In this document: one piece after another, positions 23,884 through 35,473 of the stretch | Layout: each line of letters opens with the position of its first letter | How positions within the stretch are numbered: the first letter of the stretch is position 1 | From: Antedon mediterranea | Taxonomy: Eukaryota > Echinodermata > Crinoidea > Comatulida > Antedonidae | Direction of reading: 5' to 3' | Assembly: GCF_964355755.1 (NCBI RefSeq) | Contig: NC_092677.1 | Coordinates: 27,870,101 to 27,934,100 of the forward strand | DNA length: 64,000 nucleotides | Position numbers and translations under genes: made by a program | The notes under the pieces: model-generated | The model's input: only the letters and a program-made list of their open reading frames with translations | The model's database searches: none | Told to the model about the DNA's origin: nothing

Positions 23884-25109
23884 CTGCGAGAAAAAAAACC
23901 AAAATGAGATTTAAATACATCAAGCAATTTAAATAAATCTTGTGTGTACAGTAATTATATTACCTGGGAGAAGGTTGTCATGGTAACACAAATTATTCAT
24001 GTAAATACTGTATGTAATATACAGTATACCATTTTTACATTTGTATGAATAATAATGAATAATTCATAAAATATGTTTTCTATAAATACATTAAAATTTA
24101 ACAAGCCTATCAAATGGATTAACTTATAATTAATTATCTTTAACCAGGCGACAGAATAAAAAGGAACAAAATGAATGGTTTTCACAAGGAAATGGCAAAA
24201 AGAATAAATGGGTTTAAAATGTGTTCTTCGCAATATTAACATTACCTCATTAATATTAATAAATATCTTTTAGTTTGTATTTGACACTACAAAAATATTG
24301 TTAATGACATAACTGACAAAATAATTAAATTATTATCATATCAAATTAAAATCATAAAACAAGGTAATTCTCACTCTACTGTATGTCCATGACATTAAGA
24401 TTAGAAAGGTTCTGTATACTGAGTAAATGTAAACAATTCTATAATCAATGTACTATTAATACTATCAATATTACTATATCTCTACTATTGTTGGTTTCTG
24501 GTAATATCCCCAATCGCCAAACAAATGTTCACTTTAAAGAAAGTAATTCTATGTTATGCTTTATTCCAATACAAATAGCAGGGGTAACCCACCTGAGGAT
24601 GTAAAACTAAAGTAATTTACATTTTCATGCTCACATAATTTACAAGAGTAGAAGACTAGGTATTATTAGGTTTATGGTTCCATTTTGCTCTGTACAAATA
24701 TAAATTCCCAGCGTATACACACAAAATAATTCCTCCACAGAAGCAGAAGGTTCATAAAAATATACTACAGGGTTTCCTAGGAAATGTGCTAGTACTGTAC
24801 TATTATAAGGGGTAGCTGACTCATTTGAGTTACAGTGATGTATTTTGTTTAAGCTGCCCTGCCAAGCATTTTTTCATCTTTTATTTATATTTATATTGTT
24901 CAAATAAATAAATAAAATAAAAACAATAGACTGCTGGTTTTGTTGGCATGGTGCCATTAGAGGCCTTTCATCTTCCTCAATATGCCCCAGTATTTTAGCT
25001 AAAACATTAGACATGATCAGTATCCTAACTATATATTTTTGTTGAAATATTTTTATCTAGCTTGGATTCACTTGATTATAAAACAACTTACAGTAGTGTA
25101 CTACTAAAG
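23884..25109. other. gene-free AT-rich stretch, probably 5' intron of the zinc-finger gene
   Basis: An acceptor precedes the ATG exon at 23883, so transcription starts somewhere to the right. No coding exon was seen here. Confidence 0.45.
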
Positions 25110-25262
25110 ATACGTCTACACTATCAAACTAGTTTGACAAAAAAAATGTTACTGTATGTGCCCAAATATGGTAGTGATATGTCACATCACTACCACATTT
25201 GGGCATACCTCTACCAACCATATTTGGTTTGTCAAACTAGTTCGATGGTGTAAACAGAGCTT
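25110..25262. mobile_element. MITE family A, copy 4
   Basis: From CGTCTACACTATCAAACTAG to TTCGATGGTGTAAACAGAG. Both inverted ends are present and the internal GGTAGTGATATG / CATATCACTACC motif is symmetric. Confidence 0.8.
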
Positions 25263-25846
25263 AAGAAAGATGAGAAAGAGATTCTTTGATTTTTAATTTT
25301 ATCAATACTTCTGTATAAATTATCAAATGTGGGTTGTATAAAGTATAGAATGTCACTGATAATCTTGTTACTATTGTGTAATACAGCCAGATAATGTATT
25401 AAATCTGCAAAACAAATAATTTATGGATCTCAGTCTTAAAAGTCAATTAATTAGCTCGTTTAAAGAAAGGTTAATTTTTATCCAGAATGCCGCGAGTTGA
25501 CATTTCACTAATGAGCTGTCGCACAAGGATTTCAAGACTAAAAGAAAATAAATATGTTAATTAGTAAGCTAACATTTGCCAGTCTTATTCCAAGAAATAT
25601 TATTATTATGTACAGTAATGATGTTGTTGCTGCCACAATATTCTTTGTAAAGGCCAATTTACACAGACGGTAAACCACATACCACGTAGAATCTGTATCT
25701 ATCCTGGGCTGAAAAACGCCCGTCCGCTCGGCATTGTGCGTAAATGGTCATAAGGAATATAAACATAGATTCTATTTATATTACCGTTACCGCTCATCTG
25801 TGTGAATTTTTTGTGTAGCATTTTTCTAAGAGATTGTATGCTGGGA

Positions 25847-25965
25847 AAAATGTTCCCTCCCTCCCTTCCCCACCCCGCTCTCCAAAAATGTTCCCTCCCT
25901 CCCTTCCCCACCCCGCTCTCCAAAAATGTTCCCTCCCTCCCTTCCCCACCCCGCTCTCCAAAAAT
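25847..25965. repeat. three-copy 38-bp pyrimidine-rich tandem repeat
   Basis: Units AAAAATGTTCCCTCCCTCCC plus TTCCCCACCCCGCTCTCC are nearly identical in three copies. The minus-strand Gly/Arg-rich ORFs here come from the repeat. Confidence 0.9.
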
Positions 25966-26980
25966 AACATAAGCAAACACGCATTTAAAGCATAGGAATA
26001 ATTATTTTTTAATACAATGTCTCGTAATTTCTGATGTTATGGAAATAATCTAAAGATGCTCTGTGCCATAGAACCTTGTGGTAGTACTGTACATTGCATG
26101 TTAAAAAATCACAATCAATCGATGGCAAAACATTGCATGCATAATTAATATCATTATTAATAATACTATTACTCTATACTTAGAATTTTGATTCAATAAC
26201 AACATACTACTGTACACAGAGCTCATTAAAATTTACCCATCTTTAAACTCTGGTGTAAAGTCCAACCAAAAATCAACTCATGTTTTCTTACCATTTTAAA
26301 AGAAAGATTTTCCCTTGACAAAATGTTTACCACATAATCTGCTTAATACATTATGAACATCCTAAATTAAAACATTATTTTGAAAATTTGAAATTTGTTG
26401 TTACTACTGTAATGTAAAGAAAGATTTTGATAAAAAGTTTGCACACTTTAATTTGTGAACAAACACATAATAGACTCAGCATGTGTTAGTTAAAACATGA
26501 ACTTTGCACTAAGCTTTAAAAATATAGACTTTGTGCAGCAGGATGTTTAGCACACACATACATACTAACTTAACACCTTTAGTCAAGTACGTACTTTACC
26601 TGAACCACAGCGTTTTAGAGATCCATACCTGCAGCCTGCTGCTGTTAGTGGTTTTGATGGTGTGCGTCTGTCGTAATTCATTCAACTAATAAGTATTGTT
26701 GAGATATGACAGTGATACATCAAAGAAAATTTTCCGCTTATCATTCAAGCCACAATCAGAATTCTCAATTGTATGATGATGTCAGTATCTATAAATAGTT
26801 TTTTGCATTTATAATTGGTGGATTTTCTAAGGGCAATTTGGCTTTCATAATATTAATTGTTTAATGCTTTTAACTGTAGGTGTGTTTAAGTCCTGATAAA
26901 ATGACCACGCAAAATGTCATGCAAGAACCTCTAAACTAGTTTGTGTAAAGTGAAATACTGTATGAATGAACAATTTCTTT

Positions 26981-27142
26981 TTAAAGACATCTTCCCTACA
27001 ATTTGTGACATTTTGTAAAAATAATACATGTATACGTTGTATAGTTGCTGCATTAATTGTCTTTTTTCCATTGATACAAATTGGGGAAAACCCGGTATTT
27101 TCACTGAAAAGTTAGGAGTCTTCCATTTGTTTTGGCCTCTAT
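26981..27142. mobile_element. deleted copy of the TTAA-flanked transposon
   Basis: Starts TTAAAGACATCTTCCCTACA and matches 18543 onward, then jumps across about 240 bases to the part matching 18820-18940 (GTTGTATAGTTGCTGCATTA). It stops where MITE A copy 5 begins. Confidence 0.8.
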
Positions 27143-27273
27143 GCGACAAAAAAATGTGATATGCCAATAATATGTGGACATGATGTCATATCACTACCAT
27201 ATTTTGGCATATCACTACCATATTTGGGCACATCACACATTTTTCGTCAAACTAGTTTGATAGTGTAGACAGA
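27143..27273. mobile_element. MITE family A, copy 5
   Basis: The right end CTAGTTTGATAGTGTAGACA is intact and the left end is shortened to GACAAAAAAATGTGATATGCC. It abuts the truncated TTAA element. Confidence 0.75.
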
Positions 27274-27679
27274 TATTAAGGCTTTTTTTTAGCTTAAGAA
27301 AACAAATTGGCTTTGATTTTGAACAATGTATGAAAATCAGCATCGCATGCTTAAAAGAAAAAAGACAGTTAATCTAGGGATTCATTATCGCCAGTGTCCA
27401 TAGTTACAGGTACACATCATTGAGGAAATCAAATTTAAGGAAATTTTCGATCCTACAATTCAATTCAAAGTCCACATAATTTGGAATGAGTTGGTGTGAA
27501 CTATACCCACTTATCACACAGATTCCTTCTTTAAAATGAATTTTTTATAATAACATCTCTACAATTTTTATCTATTTTATCTTATTCACAAGAATTTACT
27601 ATAATTTAAATGTCATGTTTTGTTATATATCTTGTTCATTTGCTGATTTTTCACGTCATACAGTACCCATTGAGTTTAA

Positions 27680-28597
27680 CGCCCGTATTCTTAAACCGGA
27701 CTTTAGTTGTAGTTCGAAGTTCGACTTGAAAAAGTCGTAGTTCGAGCTATTACAGTACTTCAAATTCGATTAAAAAACGAAGTAGTCGAAGTTTGCAGTT
27801 CGACTTAATGAAGTCGAGCTTTTAGTCGAGTTGCACACGTCTGGGTAACAAAGGCTATACATTGGCCAATGACAAGAGAGTATTTGAGGAGCAGCCAAAA
27901 TTTTGCGCATTGATATCACTTTCCATTTTTTTACAACACTTTTTACGCATCAGGACTATATACATGAAAAATAATTGTAATCGTTAATTATTAGAACAAG
28001 ATGAATAAAATTAAAATTAAAATAAAATAAACACAACAAACAAAATCTTCGAAATATATTTAGGAACCATGGCGGTACGGTAACTTTCATATTTTTTAGG
28101 CCTCCAACAAAGTATGATCGCGACGAACCACGCACTTCATAGCGTGACAAGAAAGCGCTAGGCCCCTAAACATTCCATCGCGTGGTGAATTTCTCCCAGT
28201 GTTGCTATGGCGTGACGTACTGTAGTTCAAGCCGGACTTGCGCGAAGAAAATAATGTAATTTGTATACGGTTGTAAATAAAGATGATTTTCATTATTATA
28301 ACATATACCAATGTATATTTAATTAAGCTAATATAAAAATAGATATTTCATTCTTCAATATCTGGCCAATATAACAACTCAATGACTGTTACGTTTTTCA
28401 TAAACATCGTTTAAAATCATTTAGTCGACCATTTTAGCCTGCCCCCTCCAGGACTAAAAAAATCAATCAAAATCCGTCTCGATTTAGTCGAGGTTGGCCT
28501 GAATTAGTCGATTTAGTTGAAGTTCGGTTTATGAATTAAAATGACGTCATTTTTCGAACTACCGGTACGACTAAAGTCCGGTTTAAGAATACGGGCG
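27680..28597. mobile_element. PIF/Harbinger-like non-autonomous transposon
   Basis: 918 bases with long terminal inverted repeats (first 20 bases CGCCCGTATTCTTAAACCGG match perfectly; similarity continues about 20 more). The flanking trinucleotide TAA occurs on both sides (27677-27679, 28598-28600). The 3-base TWA-type duplication fits PIF/Harbinger. Subterminal TAGTCGA motifs repeat inward from both ends. No transposase was found. Confidence 0.8.
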
Positions 28598-28689
28598 TAA
28601 AATATCCAAACTTGACGTAATTTATTTATACTGATAGAAGGTGAAGTCAAACAAGTTATTTTTTCTAAAGCTTTAAAAGTAAAACGAAT

Positions 28690-28750
28690 GCTTGGTTTCC
28701 ACTACTGTAGGATGCAGTGCAAAGTTATTTGACCAATCACAAGCTTAATA
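28690..28750. mobile_element. half copy of MITE family B
   Basis: GCTTGGTTTCCACTACTGTA followed by TTTGACCAATCACAAGC matches one end and subterminal part of family B. The other half is missing. Confidence 0.55.
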
Positions 28751-28940
28751 TGAAGTTACTGAGATAAAGCACTTGGAATCAGGGAATACTGATAAGTTGT
28801 TTTGGTAGTAGTCATTCTCGTACTGTACATTTAAAAGTAACACATCCAAATGCCAACTTTAAGTCAATGGCTACCAGATGTCTCTGTGAGACGGTTATTT
28901 GAACCAGTACCAGTACCAGAACCAGTATATTGAATAATAT

Positions 28941-29251
28941 ACAAATAATGAATGTTTATGAGTGCAATGGTACAAATAATGGCACAAGGTGAATGATGAA
29001 AGGTTATATCAACGAGGCAAAGCCGAGTTGATATAACCTTTCATCATTCACCAAGTGCCATTATTTGTACCATTACACGAATACAAAACATTCATTATTT
29101 GTTTTATATAACATCTAGACGTTTTTTTTTCGTACACAAAAATGTTTCAAAAAGTACTATTTAACGATCGTTGAATAGTGCGTACTATTGCACGCCATGT
29201 GACCCACATTCGTCCAATCAAATGACAGGAATTTATATAGGTGTTATATAA
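28941..29251. mobile_element. composite palindromic element (TTATATAAC family), copy 1
   Basis: 28941-29102 is a near-perfect palindrome: ATGAATGTTTATGAGTG at one end, AAGGTTATATCAAC and GTTGATATAACCTT around a short GC-rich centre. It is followed by 29104-29251, which starts TTATATAACATCTAG and ends CAAATGACAGGAATTTATAT with GTTATATAA. The same two blocks, inverted, occur at 36393-37965, so they form one family. Confidence 0.75.
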
Positions 29252-31090
29252 TATGTACTATGTACTGTAGTAAGTATATTTTAATTTACAATTCTTGCCT
29301 CCTTCTGTGAAATAGGAATGTCCACTATACCACCATTATATAATGGCATAATAGGCAAAAACGCAATACAAACTTTGTGTGCTACAGTATTAAACTTGAA
29401 ATTTAGATTTACCAGCAGCCTGAGTCATTGCTCGTTTTTTTTTTAGTGAAAATTCATTTTTTTAGTTTAATATTGTATGTGTACAATATAGTATGTGTAA
29501 AGTCTGTACAACAATTAGTAACAGACTTGTGCAGTACTAATATCAAAATGCTTACATTTTTTCATGGTGGGAAAAATTTACAATTTATTATAATCCTCAG
29601 AGACATTTAACCTGTATCCGACGCAAATCATTTCTCACTGAATAAAAAACTCATCTATTTTTCTAACAAAAGTTCTCATACTAGAATGTTAATACAGATT
29701 GAATTGAACCAAATTGGCTTGAAAAAATATGATGGTTTTTTTTTTATGATTTCATCTAATCAGTTGTACTTTGATCAAAAATGATAATTTTATAGATGTC
29801 ATCTTGGTAAAAATTAATATTTGAACACTATAAATTCTTGGATGACGATGATGGACATTCAGATGAATTGATGTACAGTAAGCTTGGAAGTGAGTTGACC
29901 AATCATGATGCGATAGATCATTCATTCAAACTGTTGCTTGTGATTGGTCAACTCACTTGTGTCGTACTTACATGTACGTCGATTCGTTAGAAATTGGGAC
30001 TCAAACATTGTACTCTCTAGTAATTGTCCACAGTTAACATTAACAGAAAAACTCATTATGTCCTCTCTATTGACTACTATATGTTTGCCCACCATAGATA
30101 TCTGGGTAGCAAATACATTTTTTCCAAGAATTTGAGTTTAAAGGCCAGGTGCGGGCAAAAAATTTCTATTGATCATACATTCCAATAATTATCGATCTAT
30201 AGTTTCCCCTATGTTTCATAATTTTTTGGGATTTTATTTGTGTTACACGAGCTTGTTGAAAATAAGCACTTTCATATCAGTGGGGGGATAGTTCAACTTA
30301 CACAGTAAAATCTCTATTCTTTTGTACACAAATTTTGTAAATAGAGAGGCATTTTAAAAAGCTATGAAAAATAAATGGTGTGGTAAAAAATGTTAGCAGA
30401 TGACTAAATATAGGTAATATAACTTGAATATTACATTTCTGATATTTTTATTCAACTTCAGATTTTTATTTTCATGCTATAGCAAAAATTATCCACCGTA
30501 TATCCACCATCTTTTTTCACCGTCTAGGGAGTCACCAGACATCTGATTACATTAGGTTAACTACCTAACTACTGAAAAAAAGTCTTTCTGGTTTTTATGG
30601 AAGAATTTTGCCAAATTTTGTTTTTGACCATATTAAGGGAAATTCATGTTTTTTCGTCTGGATTTCTCTTACAAATATTTGATTTATGTACAATTAACAA
30701 AATATTATATTTAAAATTTATGCCTGTACCTGAGCTTTAAAAGGCTTTATGGCTAGTCAGATGAAGTTAGGAATTTTAAACCAATTGCTGATGGTACACT
30801 ACTGTAGCAGTTTGATTTAGATTATTGGTAGTTGAAAATTTAAAATCTAGCTAATATTTGTTTGAGGTGTAATTTTGGAAAAAATAGATACCGGTACCTT
30901 TTATTCAAGAAAAGGTGTGGTACTGTAGTTTTGACCCGAAATTCAACTTCTTGTAGAATTAATTTTTCAAAATATAATTACTTTCTATTTTTAAGTAAAT
31001 TATTTGAATCTCTATAAGTTGCACTTTTTTGTTGTTTTATTTGTTGATGTTTAATTTTGGTCGAAACAAATGTTTGATTGAATATTTATT
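29252..31090. other. gene-free stretch
   Basis: AT-rich sequence with no credible exon. It holds a degenerate B-like palindrome at about 29880-30005 (GTGAGTTGACCAATCA with TGATTGGTCAACTCAC). Confidence 0.5.
29880..30005. mobile_element. diverged MITE family B-like palindrome
   Basis: AGTGAGTTGACCAATCA and TGATTGGTCAACTCACTT flank about 33 bases. The outer ends are worn. Confidence 0.55.
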
Positions 31091-32618
31091 AGTTATCCGC
31101 ATTGAGCGGATAACTCCTTGTAACTGTCCTGTTTCATCATCTTTTTTTTTTTTTTCTGTATTCTTCTTTCTTTCTGTCATTTTTGTGTCTCGCGTAACTC
31201 AAAAACGTGTAAACATAACTTTGTCAACTTGTGGGCATTTATGTGAAATTGTGCACCTCCTATTTTGAATGACGTCAGAGTTGCGCAACATGACTTACGC
31301 GCGTTTTTACGAATTTTGCGTATTTAACATAGATCGAAAACCATATAACAATTTAATATGAAACTTGACAAAAGTTTAAGTTATATCTTGCGCTAACTGA
31401 CTATGGGGAAAAAATGGCATGTTTCACACGAAGTTACGCGCGCACGCGTTTCATGTAATTTTAAGCATGTAAAAAATTCCCACACGCGCGCATTTTTTTA
31501 CGCGCATGGTGCGAACGTAGCGTTGAAAACAATTTTTTTTGTGTAATTTATGTTTTTTCAGCCTTTTCTAGTAATTTTACCAACTTTTAAACAATTTCGA
31601 CTTAAAATTACGTCATACAGGCACGTTGAATTGGATAATTTACGTGCGTTTTTGATGAAAAAGTTTAAAAATTTGTCAAAATTCGTCAAAATTATGCCTT
31701 TTTTTAAACAGTCATAGATTCTAAACAACGAGGTGAACTTTTTTTAAATTTCATATTCTGGAAGTTGATGAGTTGTAGATATCGGATCATGAATCAATAT
31801 GGCTAACCGGACATTTTGACGTCATCGTATGGCCACACGAATGAAAAATATAGGATTTTTGTCTCTTTCGTTATTGCTCATCATATTCAATGGAGCACAT
31901 CACGCCTATCTGTATTCCTTTTTCTCCGAGATTTTAATATTGTCTAGACCGTCAATCAACTATCTTTCGCATGAGTTAAAAATATTTCAATTTTTATGAC
32001 GTCATCATGCCTAAAAATTATAATTAACAGGGTTATTAATTTCATCTTTACAGTAAATTTTAATCTGTTATAGCTCGTAAGAATAAAAAGTGATAATTAT
32101 GATTAAAACGTTTTCTGGAAGCTATTGGACTGTAGATACAAATTAATGTGAGCATTTTGCCAATCAGATGTTGTGAAGTCATCATATGGCCAGTTGAATA
32201 AAAAAAGTCGTATTTTCATATTTTGCCTCATGGTTCATCATATTTAAACGAGCACGTATCCATATTCTACGTATTCAAATTTCTTCTACACGTTAATATG
32301 TTGTTGGTGAGATAATGTCCTTCCGAAATTGCTATCTTAGTGTTTAATTTTAATACCGTCGCCATGTTAAAAATTGGAATAAACGGTGGGTCCCGTAATT
32401 TCACCATTCTACACTGTATGTAATATGTATACAGATTATACTGTATATACTATATGACACAAAATAGACAGAATTCAGCACTAACAAGATATGATATTCT
32501 TCAGTTCAGGTCATAATGCCATAATCTTTTTCTGTGTGCAATATTCCAACGTATGACGTGCACGTGGCGTTTGTCGTGCGGATAACTAACTCGTCAAAGT
32601 GACGAGTTTCATGTCTAG
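31091..32618. mobile_element. Helitron-like non-autonomous element (candidate)
   Basis: The right end has a perfect 9-bp hairpin AACTCGTCA-AAG-TGACGAGTT (32588-32608), then six bases, then CTAG followed by T, as in Helitron 3' ends. The left end is a hairpin AGTTATCCGC-ATTGA-GCGGATAACT (31091-31115), and GCGGATAACT recurs at 32578. Two diverged internal repeats (about 31750-31960 and 32115-32310) share TCATATGGCC and TTCATCATATT motifs. The exact 5' end is uncertain. Confidence 0.5.
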
Positions 32619-33013
32619 TTGAACTTTTATTTTACTAACAACATCTGCCGAGTGGATACAAATAAATCCTACATTTTTACAAAATAAAGTCAAAACATTG
32701 ACAAAAACAAAAGATTATCATCAGACTTGCAAGTATAAACACAAAGTACACTATGATTTAACAAAATCAAAAGATCTTTCTTGATAAATCACACAAAACA
32801 AATAAGACTTTAAATAGAATATACACAAAATAACTTTACATACCAAAATAGCACAACACCAAAAACATAATAAAGCTGATTAACCTTTAAAATAGTCTTC
32901 AATGGAATAAGCTGATGATAGCCATGTTTATTTTCTTATTATTTGTACTACTGTAGACTAAGCTTTAAGGTTATCAATCAGTTACTTACTGTCATCCGAC
33001 TGAAGATGCTCAA

Positions 33014-33174
33014 AGTACTGTCTACACTATATTAAACTTTATGTGACAAAAAATATGATGTGCCCATATATGGACATGATGATGTCAAATCACTAACAAA
33101 TTTGGGCATATCACTACCATATTTGATCCCATCTTTTTTGTCAAAATAGTTTGACAAGGTGTAGATAAAGCTTT
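33014..33174. mobile_element. MITE family A, copy 6
   Basis: From ACTGTCTACACTATATTAAA to GTTTGACAAGGTGTAGATAA, with the CATATATGGACATGATGATG core. Confidence 0.75.
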
Positions 33175-34919
33175 AGTCATATTTGACAAAAAGGAACAGG
33201 CCTGTGTTTATTTATCTTATTTTTTTACTACACTATTTATATTTTTAAAAAAAGGTCCCTTAACCCTACAGTAGCCACTGAACTTTATACTAAAAATATA
33301 CCAGACTAACTGTTTACTACCCTGAGGATAAATTCTTGATAGTTGAAGCTGATAAATATCCTGTTGTGAAAACTAGCCAGCGTCTTAACATCTTCAGTGC
33401 AATACAAAATCAAATTTTAACCAGGTTAAGTCGGTTATAAATTAGATTTGGTATTTTTAGCAAGAGATAATTTGAGTGCATGCTGTGCATCACTTTAAGG
33501 AGAAAGTCCTACTTTTTTGTGGCTAGAATTGCATGTTGAAATACGTACATTACTTTTAGAGCAATTTTTAAAGGATGGATTGGATGCCACAGTGATTCTC
33601 AGCCATCAGTCAAACGTTAAACCTACTGCAGCAAGTAGTATATTATTAGTAGTTAATAAGTTCTGACTTTATAATTAATTATCCAAATAAAAAAAAATTA
33701 CTATCAGTATCAGTGTGTCCAGGAGGAAAAGTAAAAATTAACTACTTTATAATATTAATTAGGCTTAGTAGTCAAGGTCACCTAGCTAAAAACTGGTAAA
33801 TAACAATATGCAATAATGCCAATGCAAGCAAGGAATACTTACAAATCAAAATGTCAAATGTTTGTGTAAAAAAATACAGTGTAGTGATTATCATTTGGTT
33901 TCGAGGCAGAAAAGGTTAGTTAGCTTAAAAACGGTACTTAATGTCCGCCTACCTGACATGAACTAGCTAGGCTGCTAACCTAGACAGTACAATACAGGCT
34001 AGGAATATACAGACTAGGCCTAGACCTAGGCTACCCTGGACTATCTGTACACGTTGGACAATGATTCACTCTCTCTCTAGTAGGCCTGCCTACCACCTCA
34101 ACGCCGCGCAGCCTAGGTTAGGCTAAAGCTGCAATATATTGGATACAGCATTTACGGAGCCTTGTAATTCATAGTTTTATTACTTACCATTAAGCAAGAC
34201 GACTGCCTTATTAGATTGTTGGTGTGCCCAAAAACCAATGATACCCAAAACACTACATTAAAAATACTGGAGTTTTTTGTGACAAATCCAGGCATAGAAG
34301 TCGGCGGGGCGGGGGGAGAGAGCTGCTGCGCTAAAAACCAAAACAAGACATGACAAAATGCTTGGTGGCGCTGTTCTAGTTAAAACACTCGATTCACACT
34401 ACAGTACTACATAACAGCATGCAAAGTATAACAAATAATTTGTTGCCTTCGTAGGTACGTGTGAAAGCATCTCTGTTGTACATCGATGTAAAATCCATAA
34501 AGAATACATTGAATTAACATTCTGTAACGTTGTTAAACTCCGAATACGGATAATTAATACAAACACTTAATGAGTGGATATTCGTTGCAAACTTTTCCCT
34601 TTATCGTGTCAATAATTCTGATGCATATTAGGCAATATGTTATTTTAGGGCGGGGTCCAGGAAGCACAAAAAGTAACATTAATGTTTTCCAGTTTTGTAA
34701 ATGTCAATTACACACATGCTATTATTAGTACATAAGTGATTCCTGAAATAAACCATGATAGTACAGTTTTTTCTCAACATCTAAGCATGAAAATAATGAA
34801 AACCAAATTGCTATCTTTAGCCATCAAGTGTATTTATTTTTCTCATAAGTTACTGAAAGGAATAAATAATAAAGATAAACAATATTGTAGAGAGTATATT
34901 AAATACAACATGTTGTGTT
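33175..34919. other. gene-free stretch with a possible non-coding first exon
   Basis: A consensus donor on the minus strand at 34188 (TTAATG|GTAAGTAAT) could end a 5' non-coding exon of the zinc-finger gene 10 kb downstream. Sequence further right (about 34290-34330) is locally GC-rich. This is speculative. Confidence 0.3.
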
Positions 34920-35029
34920 AAGTTCAAACTAGTTTGACAAAAAGTGTGATGTGCCCAAATATGGTAGTGATATGACATCATCATGTCCATATGGGCACAT
35001 CACATTTTTTGTCACATAAAGTTTGATTA
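34920..35029. mobile_element. MITE family A, copy 7 (outer ends missing)
   Basis: Runs from CAAACTAGTTTGACAAAAAG to CACATAAAGTTTGATTAAG. The outer GTCTACACTAT ends are lost. It lies about 0.45 kb 3' of the roadblock stop. Confidence 0.75.
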
Positions 35030-35473
35030 AGCATTACAGTACTGTATATTCAAAAAGACTTAAATATTGGATTCGACAGATTAAACAAATCCAAACTGTT
35101 AATAATTGATGGCTAATTTTATTCAATATATATATATATATTATTATTATATAACTTACATTAAAACTACAACAGCAATGTATACACATTTTATTTTGTG
35201 TGCTTTTAAACTGGGATAAATACATGAGACACTTGATGCAAGGCTGTCACAAAGGTAGTTCTCATAGCAAGTGTCTCGAGTACCTCAGTTAAACTAGGCC
35301 AGCAAAGCCAAGTGACTCAATAACACGCATAAAATAATGCAAAATAAGTCCAAAGTTGATTTAAATTGTTGTCATTTTAGTGTTGACTGAAATGTGAGCC
35401 TCAATAAAAGACTCTTCAAGTACTATATACAAAGTCATGCGATTCTTACAACGTTTCCATGGTAACAATTTCT

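Noticed and set aside
25699-25980. Gly/Arg-rich minus-strand ORFs
   Set aside because: They are produced by the 38-bp tandem repeat and are open in two frames at once.
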